Positions 43,523-46,552 of a stretch of 46,552 nucleotides of DNA are shown piece after piece (the stretch's first letter is position 1; each line of letters starts with the position of its first letter). Where the stretch lies: assembly GCF_012958305.1 (NCBI RefSeq), contig NZ_JABBYO010000027.1, positions 1 to 46,552 on the forward strand, read 5' to 3'. The position numbers and the translations under genes are program-made. Origin of the DNA: Tautonia rosea. GTDB lineage: Bacteria; Planctomycetota; Planctomycetia; Isosphaerales; Isosphaeraceae. The notes beneath the pieces were generated by a model. It was not told the origin of the DNA and made no database searches. It worked only from the letters and a program-made list of their open reading frames with translations.

Positions 43523-43914
43523 CGGCGGGCCTCCAGCACGGTGAGGACGGCATCGAGTGTCGTGGGATCGAAGCCGCGTCCGACTCGGACGGTCGACCTG
43601 TCAGCCAGGACGATCTCGATCGGTGTTGGGTCCTGGGACGATCCGGAGTCGTCAGGCACGACCTGGACCGGCAGGAACGCCGAGGAGAGGACCAGGTCCG
43701 TACTGGGACCGCTCCGCTTGGTCATGGAGCGTTGAACACCCTGGCGATCGCGTCGCCGGAGCTCATGCTGCCACCAGCGGAAGGTCCATGCCTTCAGATC
43801 ATGGTGTTGGCAGTAGGCCGCGATGGAGAGCCCAGAGCGTTGCTGCTCTTCGATGGTCTCCCGCCAGAAGCGCTCTTTATGCGGATCGCGAGGCTTGCCG
43901 CGTCGAATGGCCAT
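43516..43914 (-). CDS. tnpA: IS66 DNA-binding protein TnpA
   Basis: A 132-residue protein with an N-terminal helix-turn-helix (FWRETIEEQQRSGLSIAAYCQ, then QHHDLKAWTFRWW) and the family-typical C-terminus TLDAVLTVLEARRC. Binds the IS66 ends. Intact and first of the three-gene operon. Confidence 0.92.
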   Translation of the reverse strand: MAIRRGKPRDPHKERFWRETIEEQQRSGLSIAAYCQHHDLKAWTFRWWQHELRRRDRQGVQRSMTKRSGPSTDLVLSSAFLPVQVVPDDSGSSQDPTPIEIVLADRSTVRVGRGFDPTTLDAVLTVLEARRC

Positions 43915-43978
43915 GGTCGTTCCTCGGGGAGAGTGGCTGGTCTCCCCACGATGCTACCAGGCCCTGCAAGATGGACTT

Positions 43979-44775
43979 CGTAAGACGCACACGGTCCATC
44001 TGCAGCGTGACCTTGATCGACCTCAGGTCGAGCTCGTTGTTCCACCGGGCACGGTAGAGCGAAGCCAGCTCCTCCGCGCTCGCCTGCTCGGGGTCGAGGA
44101 TGGTCGTCACGACGACCGACCGGGTCCGGAACCCCAGCTGCTCCACGCGGAAGCGGACCTTGCGGACGGTGATCGAGTCGGGCAGCGCGTTGTAGGTCTC
44201 CCGGTCCACCGAGCGGATCGACGTCGCCTTCTTCCACACGACGAGGTGGTCATCCTTGCCCAGGCGGGTCCCCTTGCGGAAGTCGACCCGGCGGTGCGCC
44301 TACAGGCGGATGACGGTGTCGACCCCGCGCTGCTTCAGCAGATGCATGCCGACCCAGCCCGACATCAGGCGGTCGCCCCGCAGGACAGCGAGATGATCGC
44401 CCCGGTGCGGGCCGGGGCGAAGCTCGACCCGGGGACCTGGTTGAAGGCCGGCGGGTACTCCGAGCAGTTGGCCGGCGTGTCGGGCATCGAGACGGTCGAC
44501 CCGAGCGTCGAGGTCCTGGCCGACGCGGCGGGCCACCGCGGCGCGACACGACTGGTCGGCGTTGAGCACCTGGTCGAGGAAGACCCAGAGGGTGACCAGG
44601 GGGGTGTAGTGTAGATGCGGTCCTTCCAGCCGGAGGGGATCTCGCGGAGAGCCTCCTCGAGCCCCGCCGTCGAGCGGACATCGGCGAAGGGGAGGCCGTC
44701 CTGCTGGCGAAGACGTTCTTGCGCGTGGCGACGCATCGCTCCGGCTCCGATTGGGCGAGTTGGGTACGCCCTCAT
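43979..44775 (-). pseudogene. Degraded IS4-family transposase gene
   Basis: The minus strand reads RRHAQERLRQQDGLPFADV and GWKDRIYTTP at the upstream end, then VTLWVFLDQVLNADQSCRAA in another frame, and later ASLYRARWNNELDLRSIKVT near 43990-44060. These are start, middle and end blocks of IS4-type (DDE_Tnp_1) transposases. Frameshifts, a deletion of the catalytic middle and the IS66 insertion at its 3' end make it dead. Confidence 0.75.
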
Positions 44776-44942
44776 CAGAGCAGGACGGCCGACATCCTCC
44801 TATCCCGTTCTTGTGCAATCGATTGCGGAAATCTAAGTGCCATTCGTGCGGCGAACCTTAACACCGGCAACTCGAAAACTCGAAGTGGATCTTGTTTTTC
44901 TCTTGACTCTCACGGAACAAGTTGATCCACTAAGATCCAGGG

Positions 44943-45016
44943 GTTGCTCAAGGTGGGCAATTACCGCTGGTCCTGATGGCCGCTTCATGCTCCACGAGCA
45001 TAGAGCGGCTTTTTTT
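44943..45016 (+). ncRNA. Structured RNA element, copy 3, ending just before the radical SAM gene
   Basis: TTGC-loop-GCAA hairpin (44944-44960, loop TCAAGGTGG), core CTGGTCCTGATGGCC, terminator stem GCCGCT...AGCGGC (44979-45009) with inner ATGCT/AGCAT and a seven-U tail (45010-45016). The start codon follows at 45032. A further stem AGTGGATC/GATCCACT lies upstream at 44884-44931. A terminator this close to a start fits transcription attenuation. Family not recognised. Confidence 0.65.
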
Positions 45017-45031
45017 ATTGGAAACAAAACA

Positions 45032-46381
45032 ATGAATGGCCAACTCAAATCAAATCGGTATATCCATAAAGTTCACGATAAAAATACTCAATCTTATGTT
45101 TATGCTAACCTTATGCACAACGAGATATTTGATGTCCCTACTGAATTCGACCCGTTTTTTACACAGGCTCTTGAGACGCCCAATCACCCAAACGTCGAAG
45201 ATAACCCGCTTGCAATTGTCGCCAAAAACATTCTTATTCGCAAACGCTTTTTACTTCCAGTGGATTATGATGAGCTTGAAAGTCTGAAAGCGACTTACAA
45301 CCACAACAAACACAATTCAACTTACGCAAATTATGCTATTGTTCTAACTCATTCTTGCAATCTACGTTGCGTGTATTGCAATCAAATGCATGCTGGGTCC
45401 AAATGGCAAGACAATGAAATCCAAACAATAAAGCGACTACTTGAGCGGGCTGTCGCTTCCTTGCGGTTTCTGGACTTAACGTGGTGGGGCGGTGAGCCAC
45501 TTCTTAAAATTTCGCTAATACAACATCTATCCAGCTATGCTATTCAATTGTGCGACCACTATGGGGTAAACTATGGTGCGAATATCTCAACGAATGGGGT
45601 TCTTCTTAGTCCTGACAATTGCCGCACGCTCAAACAATGCAAAGTCAATCGCATTCAAATTACTATCGACGGGCCACAAGAGATTCATGACAAGCAAAGA
45701 TTAGCGACAAACGGCAGCGGAACGTACAAGCAGGTACTAACTGGTATAGAAAATTTGGTCAACTCATATAATGTTATCAAAAAATTTGTTATGATACGCA
45801 TGAATTTGTCAGTCGACACTCCTACCTCCTTGGCGGCCTGGCAGCCGCTGTTGGACGACCTCAGCTCATATAAAGAATTTATAAAACTTGCCTTTACTCC
45901 AGTAGTCAGCACGTTTAGATTTTCCCAATCAAACGTCGTTGATAGCAACGAGTTTATCGCAAGATTTTCCGACGCAATTGCTACTGCAAAGGAGATGGGT
46001 TTTTATCTTGCCGAAAGCGGCGGTCTGTTAAGAGAGCCGGGGAAACTGTATTGCACCGCCGTGACCAGTCGCAACTATTTCATACTTCCAGGTTTGCGAT
46101 TAACAAAATGCACCCATCGATTCAATGATCCAGCTGAAGACTGTGGCCGTCTTAATCACGATGGATCCATGTCAGTGTACGAGCGAGCCAACGAATGGAA
46201 TTCGTTTTCTCCTTTCGAATGTACCGCATGTCGTGAATGCACTGTACTCCCTGCGTGCATGGGTGGTTGCCAGGCAATCGACTTTGACGATCCATCTGGC
46301 TTGCGTTGTCATATCAAGCACGCCATTCATCATATGATTTTGCAGTCGCCTGATCGCAAAAAGATTGCCGGGCAGAACTAA
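45032..46381 (+). CDS. Radical SAM/SPASM-domain enzyme (peptide-maturase type)
   Basis: A 449-residue enzyme from the ATG at 45032, chosen because the open frame further upstream runs through the RNA element and terminator. C109-x3-C113-x2-C116 (SCNLRCVYCNQ) binds the catalytic 4Fe-4S cluster, and WGGEP follows at 152-156. The C-terminal SPASM domain has C341, C360, C397, C400, C403, C409, C413 and C426 for auxiliary clusters. Such proteins modify ribosomally made peptides by radical chemistry, for example thioether or epimer formation. No precursor peptide is clear next to it. The gene is much more AT-rich than the backbone, so it is probably acquired. Confidence 0.9.
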   Translation: MNGQLKSNRYIHKVHDKNTQSYVYANLMHNEIFDVPTEFDPFFTQALETPNHPNVEDNPLAIVAKNILIRKRFLLPVDYDELESLKATYNHNKHNSTYANYAIVLTHSCNLRCVYCNQMHAGSKWQDNEIQTIKRLLERAVASLRFLDLTWWGGEPLLKISLIQHLSSYAIQLCDHYGVNYGANISTNGVLLSPDNCRTLKQCKVNRIQITIDGPQEIHDKQRLATNGSGTYKQVLTGIENLVNSYNVIKKFVMIRMNLSVDTPTSLAAWQPLLDDLSSYKEFIKLAFTPVVSTFRFSQSNVVDSNEFIARFSDAIATAKEMGFYLAESGGLLREPGKLYCTAVTSRNYFILPGLRLTKCTHRFNDPAEDCGRLNHDGSMSVYERANEWNSFSPFECTACRECTVLPACMGGCQAIDFDDPSGLRCHIKHAIHHMILQSPDRKKIAGQN

Positions 46382-46445
46382 AAGGCAAGGGTATCCAAGA
46401 GTGAGAGCAAATAGGCATGTTCCGTTCAGAGTATATTAAGGCTCT

Positions 46446-46552
46446 ATGAGCCAATTTCCCATCAAGACAACTCATAAGCCGAATGTACTTAATTATTTTC
46501 ATTATTCCCGGCACACGGTCGTAGGGTTCAGAGGACTGACTCATGAACGGTA
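46446..46552 (+). CDS. Partial gene at the right edge
   Basis: An open frame starts MSQFPIKTTHKPNVLNY and runs off the window. It lies 64 bases after the radical SAM gene on the same strand and may be a partner. Too short to classify. Confidence 0.35.
   Translation, partial: MSQFPIKTTHKPNVLNYFHYSRHTVVGFRGLTHER

Larger units (their letters stand above)
41561..43978 (-). mobile_element. IS66-family insertion sequence (ends not exact)
   Basis: Carries tnpA, tnpB and tnpC in the usual IS66 order, all on the minus strand. The ends could not be fixed because the expected GTAAGCG termini are absent; the right border is placed where the IS4 remnant resumes (about 43978) and the left near the tnpC stop. 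tnpC is frameshifted, so it is probably inactive. Confidence 0.7.

Noticed and set aside
44941-45016. T-box riboswitch
   Set aside because: AAGGTGGGCAATTACCGC in copy 3 recalls AGGGTGGNACCGCG, but it is interrupted, copies 1 and 2 do not keep ACCGC, and there is no room for the specifier stem.

Overview
The window looks like part of a large plasmid, or a plasmid-derived integrative element, from a high-GC planctomycete. Isosphaeraceae-type is an inference from base composition, the IS630/IS66/IS256 mix and secreted hydrolases with little sequence relation to proteobacterial genes; no 16S or other marker is present. The left half (about 1-24,000) is a GC-rich backbone. The right half (about 25,000-46,552) is visibly more AT-rich, mosaic and full of insertion sequences.

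Layout. 283-10,113 (all minus) is a transfer block: a MobF relaxase/helicase (283-2904), a relaxosome-type accessory protein (2972-3289), a VirD4/TraD coupling protein (3286-5310) and five unrecognised genes, with two identical operator-like palindromes at 8072-8120. No mating-pore genes are seen, so the replicon is mobilisable or the pore lies outside the window. 10,544-11,593 (+) is a DUF932 gene. 11,853-13,946 (minus) is a partition block: ParA, an overlapping ParB-analogue candidate and a second ribbon-helix-helix-like protein, surrounded by more than seven palindromes built on TTATCGCGATAA, one of them a perfect 38-bp palindrome. 14,618-16,580 (+) holds a winged-helix, replication-initiator-like protein and a small protein sharing its C-terminal module. 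16,669-21,624 (minus) is a two- or three-gene module with a giant protein ending in a PDDEXK nuclease domain, a candidate undescribed defence system. It is followed by a tyrosine recombinase operon (21,955-23,357) whose upstream region carries a Xer/dif-shaped 11-6-11 site.

The right half contains an IS630 element with a -1 frameshift site, then a scattered set of secreted or extracytoplasmic-type genes (Tat-signal protein, two HExxH metallopeptidases, an SGNH hydrolase and its broken paralogue, an M15-type peptidase, a WD40 protein, a tail-fibre-like small protein, a 600-residue protein). They are interleaved with two complete IS256-group elements, one internally deleted IS256 derivative, an IS66 element with a broken tnpC, an IS66 remnant and an IS4 remnant. 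One IS256 copy has split a ferredoxin gene, leaving a 9-bp target duplication from which the ancestral reading frame can be rebuilt. A radical SAM/SPASM peptide-maturase gene and the start of another gene lie at the right edge.

The most unusual signal is a short RNA-like element of about 75-85 nt, present three times (28,164-28,247 minus; 34,977-35,055 minus; 44,943-45,016 plus). Each copy has a small hairpin with a conserved TCAAGATGG-like loop, a conserved GGTC..GA.G core and an intrinsic terminator whose stem covaries between copies. All three lie upstream of accessory genes; the third ends 15 bases before the radical SAM start codon.
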